Program-made: the position numbers and the translations under genes
Notes under the pieces: generated by a model
What the model was told of the DNA's origin: nothing
Database searches by the model: none
The model's input: only the letters and a program-made list of their open reading frames with translations
In this document: piece by piece, positions 23,401 through 33,010 of the stretch
How positions within the stretch are numbered: position 1 is the stretch's first letter
How the letters are laid out: every line of letters begins with the position of its first letter
NCBI RefSeq assembly: GCF_049243985.1
Contig: NC_135369.1
Span: forward strand, 24,784,765-24,848,764
Reading direction: 5' to 3'
DNA: 64,000 nucleotides
Source of the DNA: Paroedura picta
Taxonomy: Eukaryota; Chordata; Lepidosauria; Squamata; Gekkonidae

Positions 23401-26400
23401 CAGTCAGTCTTTCTGGTTTCTACCTGTCGCTGTGGCTTCTGATTCAATGCCCTGCACAACACCCAAAACTGATCTCTGGCTATATTAAAGGAAGGACTAC
23501 CCTCTCAGTTACCAAAAGTCTGCCTCTTTAATGAATATGTAGAAGTGGGCAACTTAAGTTCTTCACAGCAGGGAGGAAAGATAACATCACATGAAGCCTC
23601 TACTAAATGGACAGGCCATTTTCCTCCAGGCCTGTTGGCAACCACTTTGCCTTCTCCAGGTGTGCCTATTACTTCTTTACCTTGGACGTAACAAGAGATC
23701 TTTTGAGCTGGAGCAGAAATCTGCCTCTATTTCCCTTTACCCCACGTTCCTGAATTTGATACTACTTAAGTAGTTTATGTATTTATTTTATTTACAGGCC
23801 AGCCGCTCCCGGCCTAGCTGTCTCGTGGCAGTTCACAAAATATAGATACCAATAAAAATCCACAAAATATAAAACATATAAAAGCCCCTTTACAATCGAC
23901 GGCAGCATAATTGAAGTCCTGACTCCCTTGTGGAGCTGCTGCTAGGCGGTGTTAGCCTGGGAGAGCCCAGATCATAGAAGGCAGGGAGGGATCCATAGAT
24001 TGGTAACTCTGGCCTCTGCCCTGGCCTCAGTCAAACGCCTGGCAGAAGAGTCTCTTTGCAACTTGCATTTTTATCCCGCCTTTCTTCTCCCTTCCTCCAT
24101 TTCGAACTAACAACCGTATGAGACGGGTTAGGCTGAAAGATTAGCTCAAGTCAGCTTCGCGTCCAAATGCAGATCTGAGCCGAGGATCTCCCCAGTCCAG
24201 CATTCCAAGCACTCCACAACCTGGTCTCTCTGCTCATCTGGACCCCTGTCAGGGAAGGCTTACAGGAAGCTGACACCGGAATTTCTGTCAAGCAAGCAAG
24301 ATCCAGTTCTTTGTGCAATCACAGTTGACTGTAGCGGGACATCCTGCTTGTGAAAGGTCACGGCAGTTGCTCTTGCAAAACCCCTCCGCGGTGAAGAAAG
24401 CGAGACGCTTCCCTTAAGGCAGGGGTAGTCAACCTGTGGTCCTCCAGATGTTCATGGACTACAATTCCCATGAGTCCCTGCCAGCAAACGCATTTGCTGG
24501 CCGGGGCTCATGGGAAATGTAGTCCATGAACATCTGGAGGACCACAGGTTGACTACCCCTGCCTTAAGCCACACATGGCTCAAAGGCAGCTTCTGCTCTA
24601 ATCAAGCGGATTACAATGCACATTGCACTTCTGCATCCTGAGTTACTTCTTTTTAACACCCTCCCACCTTCTGACTGGGATATAAAACTTGGAGGTCTCT
24701 GTTCCTACTAATATTTGATGCAGGGAACTTCGACTTGCGAAAGTTTATGCCCTGAAAATGTTGTTGGCCTGTAAGGGGCTAATGGGCTTGAATCTAACTG
24801 GTCTATTTATGAGTGTCCTGCATAGTGCAGGGGGTTGGACTAGATGACCCATGAGATCCCTTCCAACTCTATGATTCTATGATTTCAGGAGAGAACTTGA
24901 AACTGGAATATCTCCCTCCCTCCCTAAAAAACCCACTTGAGGGCTCTTGTCCTGCTGAAGGGTTGAGGACATTACCATCCCTGAGTTAATTGTCCAAGAT
25001 GCTGGTCAGCAAAAAGCATAGCTCAGGCTCCCAACTCCATGAGATCTTTATGTGTTATGTGCCAAAGACTGTTTCAGGAGGGTAGCCATGCCAGAGAAGA
25101 GCAATATTTGAGTCCAGAAGCACCTAGAAGACCAACAAGGTTTCCTAGATATAAGCTTCTCTTCAACGTATATCTGACAAAGGGCTCTTAGACTCTTGGA
25201 AGCTAATATTCCCGAAATCTTGTCAGCCTTGAAGAAGATGAGTTGGATTGTATACCCTGCTTTTCACTACCTGAAGGAGTCTCAAAGCGGCTTGCAATCT
25301 CTTTCCCTTCCTCTCTCTACAACTAACCCCCTGTGAGGTAGGTGAGGCCGAGAGAGCTTTGAGAGAAACGGCTCAGTGAGAACAGCTCTGACAGCTGGCT
25401 GCGTGTGGCGGAGGACCAGGAAAACAAACCTAACTCTCTTGGTTAGAGGCTGCCGCCCTTCACCACTACGCCAAGCTGGCTCTTGCTAGTGGACTCAAAT
25501 GGTATCAAAGGCTGTTTGCCAAGTTGACCGACTGCATCAAGCAGGCTTGCATGTACACACACCAATGTCTCTCTCCTTTGGGCTCCCATCCCCTCCCCAG
25601 ATGTAGCCTCAGAGTGAGAAGAGATGGGCATTGGTTTGCTGCTTCCTCCTGCTTCCCTCCCAGAATGCATCTCTGCACTTCCTTCGGCCAAAGTGGGCTT
25701 CAAACAGGCCAGCGTCGACTGGGCATGCCCCCCCCCCGCCCATGCACAGGGGAGTTTGCAGCTCAGTTGGGTCCCTTCAACCCGGCAGCCATACCTCCCA
25801 CAGCTCAGCCCGGGTAGGCTCACAGCAACGCTCAGCATCACCATGGCAACGGCTGCCTCCTTCCCCAACTCCTATGCTGTGGGGGCGTCTGCCAGTCAGG
25901 GTGGTGAGGGGGGGATGCTCCTTTAACATGCAGCTTTAAAACCCATATTCCGTGACAGAAACACGCAAAATTACACGTCATCTTCCTCTGCCCTCAGACC
26001 ACTGGTCAGCAAGAGGACCTACTCCTTTTGGACAAAAGTGACCTAATTATTCTGCAAAGAGCACTTGGAGTCACTGCCTTAAGAAGATGGTGCAGATAAG
26101 GTCTTCTGCTGAAAACCTCTGGGCTTCCCATATGTTTGTAAGGGGGGCGGGGGAGAAAGAGCCCTCCTGAAGTAGGAGACTAGACAGTCTGGTCCAGCAT
26201 CCTGTTTCCTGCAGTGACCAAAGAAATACCCTGGAACAGTCGTCAGCAAGGGCACAGAAGTCAGACCCCCCCAACCCCAGCAACTAGTTTCTCAGAATGG
26301 GTTTTTCCTTTTTTAGAAACTACAGGAACAAGTTCCGAGAGACACGAAAGCTGGCCCATTGTTTGGCAACGACGGCCCTAGGATAACATTCCTGTTTGAA

Positions 26401-29400
26401 TTTATTTCCTGCTGCAGCTATCGCCAGTCAGGAAAAAAGTGTCACCTCACAGTGTTATTTGGAAACTCCACCCCCACCCATGAAGCTATAATGAAGCCCC
26501 CCCCCATTTCCTAGGGTCAGAGAAGGATTTTGAAAAGGGACAAGAGACGAGGGGCCCCACCTCCAGATGCTGCTGTGCTCCCTGAAGTTCACACCGATGT
26601 TTGTGGCGAATCACCTCCAGGCAGAAGTTTTTGTAGATCCCTACGAAGACAAAAAGGGTCAGAGACAGCCTGATATGCTGCAGCCAGCCGTGAGCCCTTT
26701 TGCCGGTGTCATGTCCTAGGCACAGAAAAGGATGAGTTCCTCTAAGTGTGGATTGCATGTACACCTTTCCATCGATGCCACATGATGAGCCCGGCACTCC
26801 CTTTTCAGAAATCAATCGCTGCCCCTGTTCTCAGAGGCCCCAGCCTAGAGCCCCTCTCTCCATTGCCTCTGCCGGCCCCGTTTCTAACAAGAGTCCTGCT
26901 CACCAGCCACTTCGATCCGGATCTGCATGTGGTTCTGTAGGACGCCCAGAGGGTCCAGATACTCCACTGCTTTCCCAACCATCACATCCTCCAGTTTCAT
27001 TTTCACTTGACTCAGGCGCTCTTTGAAAAGCCTGCAGAAGACGAGAGACATGGTCACCTGAACATCTTACGGAAAGGGTTCCAGGGTGTGGAGGGAGGGA
27101 GGGGTAGTTCCCACACAGGTGGGAAAAAACAAGTCATGGTCTTTTCTGGACTGCTACATGCCTCTAGGATAAGCAGAGTCTCTTTTAATTACTTCTTTCC
27201 ATAACTGGGAAAGCATCCCCCATTAATCATGAATCTTAACACTTTTATATCCCCTATGTTTTTGTGGACGACTGAACCCAAAGGACAGATTTTGTTATTT
27301 TAGCAAGAAACTAGCCAATCTTCGTCATCATATCTTTGTTGTGCTGCTCTTTACTAATTTACTACTAATTTACTCTCTCCTTATATCTGTACTGTTATGA
27401 TTTTTGTCCCACTGTATGAGGGCACCCGGCCCTCTCAATTCCTGGCAAATAGATGGGGAAGAAATGGAGGTAGTGACAGATTATATTTTCGTGGGCTCCA
27501 AGATCAGTGCAGATGGGGATTGCAGCAAAGAAATTAAAAGACGCATGCTCCTGGGGAGGAAAGCTATGGCAAATCTAGACAGCATCCTAAAAAGCAGAGA
27601 CATCACCCTGCCAACAAAAGTGCATCTAGTCAAGGCTATGGTCTTCCCAGTTGCAATGTATGGCTGTGAAAGTTGGACCATAAGGAAGGCCAAGCGTCAA
27701 AGAATTGAGGCTTTTGAACTCTGGTGCTGGAGAAGACTCTTGCGAGTAACTTGGACTGCAAGATGAACAAACCAGTCAGTCCTAGAGGAGATCAGCCCTG
27801 ACTGCTCCTTAGAAGGCCAGATCCTGAAGATGAAACTGAAATACTTTGGCCACCTCATGAGAAGGAAGGACTCCTTGGAGAAGAGCCTAATGCTGGGAGC
27901 GATTGAGGGCAAAAGAAGAAGGGGACGACAGAGAATGAGGTGGCCAGATGGGGTCACTGAAGCAGTTGGTGCAAACTTAAATGGACTTCGAGGAATGGTA
28001 GAGGACAGGAAGGCCTGGAGGATCATTGTCCATGGGGTTGCGATGGGTTGGACACAACTTCGCACCTAACAACAAATGAGGAAGTCTGCGTGCACATGAA
28101 AGCTCATGCCTTGAATAAAAATGTGTTGTTCTTATAGGTGCCACCGGGATAACCAGGACAGAAAAGAACGTCCTGTGGTCTGTACCCTTTATCTTGTGCT
28201 CAGAGATAAACTGCCATTGAACATGTAGGTTCCATTTCTAACTACCGTGGACAGTAGCAATCAACCTCCAAAAAAAACATCTAATTCCACAAAATTAGAT
28301 TTTAATAGAAAATGGGGGTCAATATTAGATTATATTGATTGATAAAATAAGACGGAAAGAAATAAAGGATTTACATGAGGTATGTGTAAACGATGCAAAT
28401 ATGTAAGCTTGGGGGAGGGAAATAAAATAGATACCTTGTGGTATTACTGATGAAGTATAAAGTATATATAAGACATATTGTGAAATGTCAGCTTAATATT
28501 CATAGTTCTGTAAATTAAATACGCGGTGCCTTTTCTGTATTCTGTACTTTGTAGCATCTTTGTCTTTTTTAAATAAATCAAAAATTATATTAAAAAACAA
28601 AAAAAATAATGCTTTATTAGAATTGCAATCTTGGGATCAAAACAAAGGTCCATGTAATCCAGGATTTTGTGTTCTGCAAGGGGCAGCTAGATCCCTGTGT
28701 GTGTAAGGGGGTGTATGTTAAATGAAGGTCATGGTGCTGACAGCTATCACTTTTCATCCCCAGCTCATGAACCTGACTTATACTTAATCAGACCATCAGC
28801 CCACTGAGGTCAGCATTGTCTGCTCAGACTGGCAGCTGCGCTCTCCAGGGTCTCAAGCCGAGGTCTTTCCCATCACCTGATCCTTTCAACTGGTGGTACC
28901 AGGGATTGAACCTGGGACCTTCTGTACACCAAGCAGATGCTCTTCTCCTGAGCAACAGCCCTCTCCCCTATAATAGAATTTCCCCATCACCTTTCAACAG
29001 GGAGATTCCATTATACAAACTTCAATTCCACATTGTTCTGCGTATTTTTGGTTCCACCCACATGAGGAGAACAACTAGTTCTTTGGAACATGAGGAAGGA
29101 GAACAGATGGGGCAACTCTGAACACAACCAAGAAGAGATGGGTGATGGTATTTTTGCCTGCCGAGCTGCTGGCCAGCCTTTCCTGATAGACCCACTGCCC
29201 ATGAACATGTCTAATCCCTTCTGAAAGTGGCCTAAGTCAGAGTGTGAGCATGGCTGGTAGCATCACTGAAACCTTCTTGTCTGGGTTGCCACTTGGTAAC
29301 TTCAGCAGATAAGGGATCAACTGAATTTAAGATAGCTGTACAGCATCTCTGAGTTTGCACAAGAGTATCTCTAATAAGTAGCTGCAAATTAAAACAGGTT

Positions 29401-32338
29401 ATTTGCAATCTGCCACTCACTGGAGATGAAACTGGGAACGATAAGGGAAAATGGCAATTCAGGCAAGGCTTGGTACCAAGTTACTGCCAAGACTTGTGTT
29501 CTGAGTAACTTTTAGAAACAGCCATCTCTTTTACATGGGCATGCTTGTTCCCTTGAATGCTCTGAGCCTGCAATGTGGATTTGTTTGTACCTTGCAGATG
29601 GTGTCCTGTTTTCACGCTGCAGATAGCCATTTTTTTAAAGCACGCATCCACTAGGAATTGGGTTTTTTAAATTATACTTGGTATGTTTTGCATTAGGAAC
29701 TGTAAGCCACAAAAGAAAGGCATGGAATAAATATGTTAATAAATAAATATGGGGGGAATTCTCTCCTTCCTCACTGCTGTAAACCCGATCAGGCTCTTTG
29801 TAGGGTGAAAATAAACCTCAACTTTCCCAATAAAATAACCTCTAAGATTATGAGTTGTTTCAACCTGTGCGTGGAAGAGGTGGCAGGAGACTGGAAGTTA
29901 TATCTGCTAGGAAGCTTGGCAATCAATTCATGGAGGCTTGAGAGAGGTGGCCACTCACTTTTCTTTGATTTCAGAGAATTCCTTCTCCAAGTGCAACATC
30001 TCGTCCACACACTCCGAGCGACGTCTCTCACAGTCCTCTTCATCCATCTCTGCAGAGAAAACAGATGACAATTTGCCATTTTCTCACTGCAGTGCAAGAG
30101 AATTCAGCCACACTTGCTGCAGAGGAATTTTTTAAAACAAGAACTGTGAAGGCAGTAAGCTTCTGAGCTACACAGGACTCTTCCCACTTGAAATACGAAA
30201 GAGGACATCAGTGTAATCTGGATGCTTACTAACTTGCAGCCACCAACATATATTTGTCCCATTTTGATCATTACTGCTTCAGCAGAAATAAGGGGGGGGG
30301 GTGAATCACAAATACCATTTTCCCAGTCTGACTTGATGAAACAATACTGTTAGTTAATGGAACATTCTTAAGTGAACTCAAGAAAGGATGTTTGAGAAGT
30401 GTTCTCAGACAGGGCAGATATTCCTTTCCTTCCTTCTGTGAAAAAGCAACGCGGGCTGAAACAGAGCAACCAACTTTCTGTTATCAGAATAAAGTTGCAA
30501 AAAACCTCACCACTTGAAAAGAAACATCAGAATCAAAATCTGAAAGAAGCCAGATAATCTTAGATTCAACAGTAACATGAGCATCAGAAATAGAATAAAA
30601 CAGGGGGGGGGGGAAGAAAAGTGTTCCTAGTTTCTCCTCTCAAAGCACAATCAAAGACAATATGAACTAGTCTTGATCCTATTTGTATAACACCGGGAGA
30701 CTGTATCTGAATAAGGTGCCCATTAATTTATCCCATTTAATACTGTGGAAGGTAAGGAGTCCATGTGTGCCAACATAAAAGCTCACCACAATTTTGGAAC
30801 CTTCAACTTAATAGCATTCTCTGATGGAAGAACAGTCCAGCTACAATGGGAGAACAGATTTATCAAGCACATAGATGTGTGCTTGCTGTAGTACAATTTG
30901 GTAATATGGTCCTTTATTAATTTATACACCTCATTGGTAGATAGACATAGCATTGTGTCTTTTGCAAGTTTAAAGTGTACAACTTTAAGTCCATTAATTT
31001 ATCCCATAATAATACAAAGGAATAAGAGATAATAAGCCATGTCCCAGATCAGATTTGAGGACAGGGCAAATATGCAGTTTTTATGGGGGGGAAAAGACAA
31101 CCTGCCATTCCCACAAGCTTCTAGTTCTCGTAGTTACAGAGGCAGGAAGACAGGTCCCAGTTAGGGGGAGGGGGCTGCAGCAGCAGCTGCCCTCCAAACT
31201 AGTTGGAAGGAAGAAAGACACAAAGGGAAGAACAAATCTCTCTCTTTTACTTCCCACTGATAATTTTTGTTGGCTCCTAGTTGTTTACATACATGTTTGA
31301 AAAATCAGTGCCAGCCTGGATAATCTTTTAGGATGCTTCCTAGTGTTGTAGAAAGATCAATAACATAACAAACCAAAGCACAAAATAGTAGATTTACAGA
31401 AAACTGGCAGCTTTGCATAGCTCCAAGTCAGTTGTGCTCGACAAAAGTGAAAAACCTGAGCATATGCAGGCTGAAGACTTCTGAAGGCTTGGCAGGTACT
31501 GGCCATAAGAACACTGACTTCATTGACTGAAATGAGTCTTGGATTCTGCGGCCTAGGCCTCCTAGAACATTTAGAAACATTACAATTGCTTACAAGCTAA
31601 AAACAAAGTGCCCACAGATAGGTAGGGAAAAAGGAGAGGCTGTATGGTGCTAGATGGGGAAAGGGCTCAGCGGAACAGGCAGCACTCTCAAAATGAGGTA
31701 GGATAGGTTTGGGTAAGGAGGGTGCGACCACTGCTCTTTTTGTTGTGTAATTGGGACGTTTTATTTAGTTGTATTATATTTTAATGTTTTATTGTGTGAA
31801 CCGCTGAGAGACCAGTCAGGGAGCATCATAAAATGAATGAATGAATGAATGAATGAATGAATGAATGAATGAATGAATGAATGAATGAATGAATTTAGAA
31901 AGCCAACTGGCAGACCATACAAATGAACAGGGACATTTAGGTACAAGAATAGTAGAACAGCATTTGGTCACACTGAATATGTTGCCATTCTGCCTGCCTT
32001 ATATATGGTGCTCAGGGCAGTACACAGGGTGGGGCAGAGGGGGTCATCCCTCAGAAGTGCTTCATTTCAGCAAGGCTGCATTCTGCAGCTTCCAACTGTA
32101 CCCTTGGACCCAGGGATCCTTTGCATGCAAAGCAGGGATTCTCCCTGCGCTACAACCTTGCCCTTGGCTCCCAAGAAATCCATCTGAGGCTGCTTAGGCC
32201 TTGTCAGATACCTGAGCTCTCCTCTTCCGATTCCGACTGACTGCCACTGCGCTCATCCTCGCTCTCTTCCTCGCCGTTCATGTCAGCTGCTGAATCTCCG
32301 TCTGCCTCCATCTCCTTGGGCAGAGGCTGGACAGGCAT
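17313..32338 (-). CDS. BRMS1: BRMS1, SIN3-HDAC corepressor subunit, long (BRMS1L-like) form
   Basis: BRMS1 is a nuclear Sds3-family subunit of SIN3-HDAC corepressor complexes. Ten coding exons join in perfect phase to 325 residues: 32212-32338, 29959-30049, 26904-27031, 26561-26640, 23285-23381, 22335-22427, 22008-22072, 21033-21072, 19190-19328 and 17313-17430. The start [20 protein letters not shown] matches human BRMS1. An acidic/serine region follows, then the Sds3-like coiled-coil region ([38 protein letters not shown]), then [20 protein letters not shown]. Unlike the main human product, which stops at KRKSDGP, it continues with a C-terminal domain like BRMS1L's: [22 protein letters not shown] and [15 protein letters not shown]. 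Intron 22073-22334 is U12-type AT-AC; intron 19329-21032 has a GC donor. A noncoding first exon lies near 35.7 kb. Identity as BRMS1, not BRMS1L, rests on the N-terminus and on the neighbours. Confidence 0.95.
18140..18545 (-). mobile_element. L2-like LINE 3' fragment
   Basis: Reverse-orientation L2 3' region (CCTTTATACCACCCCTCCCC ... TGGCCTCAGCCATAGGCCTG ... GGCAGCCCATTCCACCAGGC) in the last BRMS1 intron. Confidence 0.65.
18676..18845 (-). mobile_element. tRNA-derived SINE, truncated
   Basis: Reverse copy starting AAGCTGGTTCTTATATGCCA and ending within ...GAGAGCCCTGATATTTACTG; the tRNA head is missing. Confidence 0.75.
19190..19328 (-). CDS. BRMS1: BRMS1 coding exon 9: C-terminal domain
   Basis: Encodes [20 protein letters not shown] and [20 protein letters not shown], aligning with the BRMS1L segment RLYYDGEWYIRGQTICI. 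Donor CCA|GTGAGTG. Confidence 0.92.
19329..21032 (-). other. BRMS1: GC-AG intron in BRMS1
   Basis: A 1.7-kb intron with donor AAG|GCAAGT, the classic strong GC-donor context, and acceptor CCTTCCTCCAG. Interior: a CR1-like fragment near 19460-19625 and otherwise unassigned sequence. Confidence 0.88.
19460..19625 (+). mobile_element. CR1-like LINE fragment
   Basis: AAGAAGTTCCTGACAGATCA, GTTCCTCAGTGGAACAGGCT and GGGAAGTGGTGGGTTCTCCT, a pre-3' CR1 segment in forward orientation. Confidence 0.6.
21033..21072 (-). CDS. BRMS1: BRMS1 coding exon 8
   Basis: Forty bases encoding [13 protein letters not shown]. Acceptor CCTTCCCAG; donor GAAG|GCAAGT of GC type. Reading through the donor gives a long unrelated tail to about 20794. 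Splicing gives the BRMS1L-like sequence in frame. Confidence 0.92.
21690..21870 (-). mobile_element. tRNA-derived SINE (GCATGCAGAAGGTCCCAG type)
   Basis: Reverse orientation: CAGACCACTGGCCAACCAAG ... CTCCAGGGTCTCAGGCTGAG ... ACTGAACCTGGGGCCTTCCG. Confidence 0.7.
22008..22072 (-). CDS. BRMS1: BRMS1 coding exon 7
   Basis: Encodes [21 protein letters not shown] (human PYIVYMLQEIDILEDWTAIK). It begins after the AC end of the U12 intron; donor AAAG|GTGAGC. Confidence 0.95.
22073..22334 (-). other. BRMS1: U12-type AT-AC intron in BRMS1
   Basis: A 262-bp intron starting ATATCCTTTT and ending CCTTTCCCAC, with a branch-site-like CCCTTAAC 13 bases before the end. Using AT-AC borders restores the conserved PLVSGPYIVYM across the junction. 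No GT-AG pair in this interval does so. Confidence 0.9.
22335..22427 (-). CDS. BRMS1: BRMS1 coding exon 6
   Basis: Encodes [20 protein letters not shown] and [11 protein letters not shown]. Acceptor TTTCTTCTAG. It ends at a U12-type donor TCTG|ATATCCTTTT; a GT site inside (CTG|GTATCT) would break the frame to the next exon. Confidence 0.92.
22950..23155 (-). mobile_element. tRNA-derived SINE (GTGTAGTGGTTA family)
   Basis: Reverse: TCTCAAAGCGGCTCCCAATC ... AGCCCAAGGTCACCCAGCTG ... CACACCATGCTGGC. It ends about 130 bp from BRMS1 exon 5. Confidence 0.72.
23285..23381 (-). CDS. BRMS1: BRMS1 coding exon 5
   Basis: Encodes [20 protein letters not shown] and [12 protein letters not shown]. Acceptor CCCACCTAG, donor TCAG|GTCAGTAAG. 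Confidence 0.94.
23770..24065 (-). mobile_element. L2-like LINE 3' fragment
   Basis: TTTATTTTATTTACAGGCCA tail, then ...CTCAGTCAAACGCCTGGCAG in reverse, matching the other L2-like 3' ends. Confidence 0.65.
24420..24561. mobile_element. Palindromic hAT-like MITE with 8-bp target duplication
   Basis: A 142-bp near-perfect inverted repeat: CAGGGGTAGTCAACCTGTGG at the left, its complement CCACAGGTTGACTACCCCTG at the right. Flanks CCTTAAGG (24412-24419) and CCTTAAGC (24562-24569) match at 7 of 8. The CAGGGG ends and 8-bp duplication fit hAT. Confidence 0.9.
24805..24890 (+). mobile_element. CR1-like LINE 3' end
   Basis: GTGTCCTGCATAGTGCAGGG, GGTTGGACTAGATGACCC and CCAACTCTATGATTCTATGA: the CR1 terminus with its ATTCTATG repeats. 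Confidence 0.75.
25228..25485 (-). mobile_element. tRNA-derived SINE (GTGTAGTGGTTA family)
   Basis: Reverse: GAAGATGAGTTGGATTGTAT ... CTCAAAGCGGCTTGCAATCT ... CACTACGCCAAGCTGGC. Confidence 0.75.
26561..26640 (-). CDS. BRMS1: BRMS1 coding exon 4
   Basis: Encodes [20 protein letters not shown] and GAQQHLE (human GIYKGFCLDVIRNKYECELQ). Acceptor GTCTTCGTAG, donor GGAG|GTGGGG. Confidence 0.95.
26904..27031 (-). CDS. BRMS1: BRMS1 coding exon 3
   Basis: Encodes [20 protein letters not shown] and [20 protein letters not shown]. Acceptor TCTTCTGCAG, donor GCTG|GTGAGC. Confidence 0.95.
27415..28075 (+). mobile_element. BovB LINE 3' part (5'-truncated, one in-frame stop)
   Basis: The frame encodes [60 protein letters not shown] and [17 protein letters not shown]. 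After one TGA it continues in the same frame with [20 protein letters not shown] and [20 protein letters not shown]. From memory this is the C-terminal region of the BovB (RTE-clade) ORF, almost residue for residue like ruminant BovB. It lies in a BRMS1 intron in antisense. Confidence 0.93.
28076..29958. other. BRMS1 intron sequence
   Basis: AT-rich. It holds an ancient repeat near 28080-28145 and a reverse tRNA-derived SINE at 28785-28962. The remainder was not assigned and no exon is seen. Confidence 0.45.
28785..28962 (-). mobile_element. tRNA-derived SINE (GCATGCAGAAGGTCCCAG type)
   Basis: Reverse: CAGACCATCAGCCCACTGAG ... CTCCAGGGTCTCAAGCCGAG ... GGATTGAACCTGGGACCTTC. Confidence 0.72.
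29959..30049 (-). CDS. BRMS1: BRMS1 coding exon 2
   Basis: Encodes [20 protein letters not shown] and [11 protein letters not shown], the start of the Sds3-like coiled coil. Acceptor TTTTCTCTGCAG, donor AAAA|GTGAGTG. Confidence 0.95.
30050..32211. other. BRMS1 intron between coding exons 1 and 2
   Basis: Mostly unassigned AT-rich DNA, with G-runs near 30293 and 30604 and an (ATGA)n tract at 31832. No exon is seen on either strand. Confidence 0.45.
31832..31893 (+). repeat. (ATGA)n microsatellite, about 15 units
   Basis: Nearly perfect ATGA run following GAACCGCTGAGAGACCAGTC, a LINE 3'-end-like sequence, so it probably grew from a LINE tail. Confidence 0.95.
32212..32338 (-). CDS. BRMS1: BRMS1 coding exon 1 (start codon)
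   Basis: ATG at 32336-32338 starts [10 protein letters not shown]; acidic [20 protein letters not shown] follows. Donor CTCAG|GTATCT. The exon begins at 32398 after a long pyrimidine tract (TTCCATTGCAG), leaving 60 bases of 5' UTR. Confidence 0.95.
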
Positions 32339-32634
32339 GGTGCGCCACGGAGGCAGGGTGCCCAGGGGGGAAGGACACGAGCAGAGAGAATAGCCAACCT
32401 GCAATGGAAGGGAGGGGGGAAGTGAACAATGTTGTCCAGTTATGCTTACAACAGGGTTATAATGTACCTGCTCTACAAGCAGATGGGACAAAGCGCACGT
32501 ACAAGCCCTGTCCACAGCATTTAGCATTGGGAACACCAGATTTGGGCTTGCTCTTTTTAAGTCTCTAGTCATGGTTTCCAATTGTGTTGTTCTCAATACC
32601 TGCTAAGTTGTGTTCAGAATAATATTTTCAGACA

Positions 32635-33010
32635 TCAAACATTTATTTATTTATTTGTTTGTTTATAAGCTTATACCCCTCCCCTCTTGACAAGTTGGCT
32701 CGTGGTGCCTTACAAATAAGGCAAACAGCCTTTACAATAATAAATACAGTAAAAACACTAAAACACCCTCCCCCCCAATTAAAACATAGTAATTAAACTG
32801 CATAAATAACCAAACAAGGAGAAAAACAAGGAGAAAAACCAAAAAACCAAAAAAACTCCTCTGTTCCAATGCCACCACCCATATCATGCCATTAGTGGCA
32901 TATGATGGAACACAGGCAGTCAGATGTCACAGGGTGGGATCCATAGATCAATTAATCAGCCCCAGGATTTTCTACCCCCGCCCCTGGCCTCAACCAAACT
33001 TTGGCCTTTA
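32635..33010 (-). mobile_element. L2-like LINE 3' fragment
   Basis: TTTATTTATTTATTTGTTTG tail, then reverse L2 3' body ending at CCCCTGGCCTCAACCAAACT. Confidence 0.65.

Noticed and set aside
27404-28069. Two adjacent protein-like frames that could pass for a host gene
   Set aside because: They match the C-terminal part of the BovB LINE ORF.
31761-31946. Minus-strand frame with FIHSFIHS repeats
   Set aside because: It is the translation of the (ATGA)n microsatellite.
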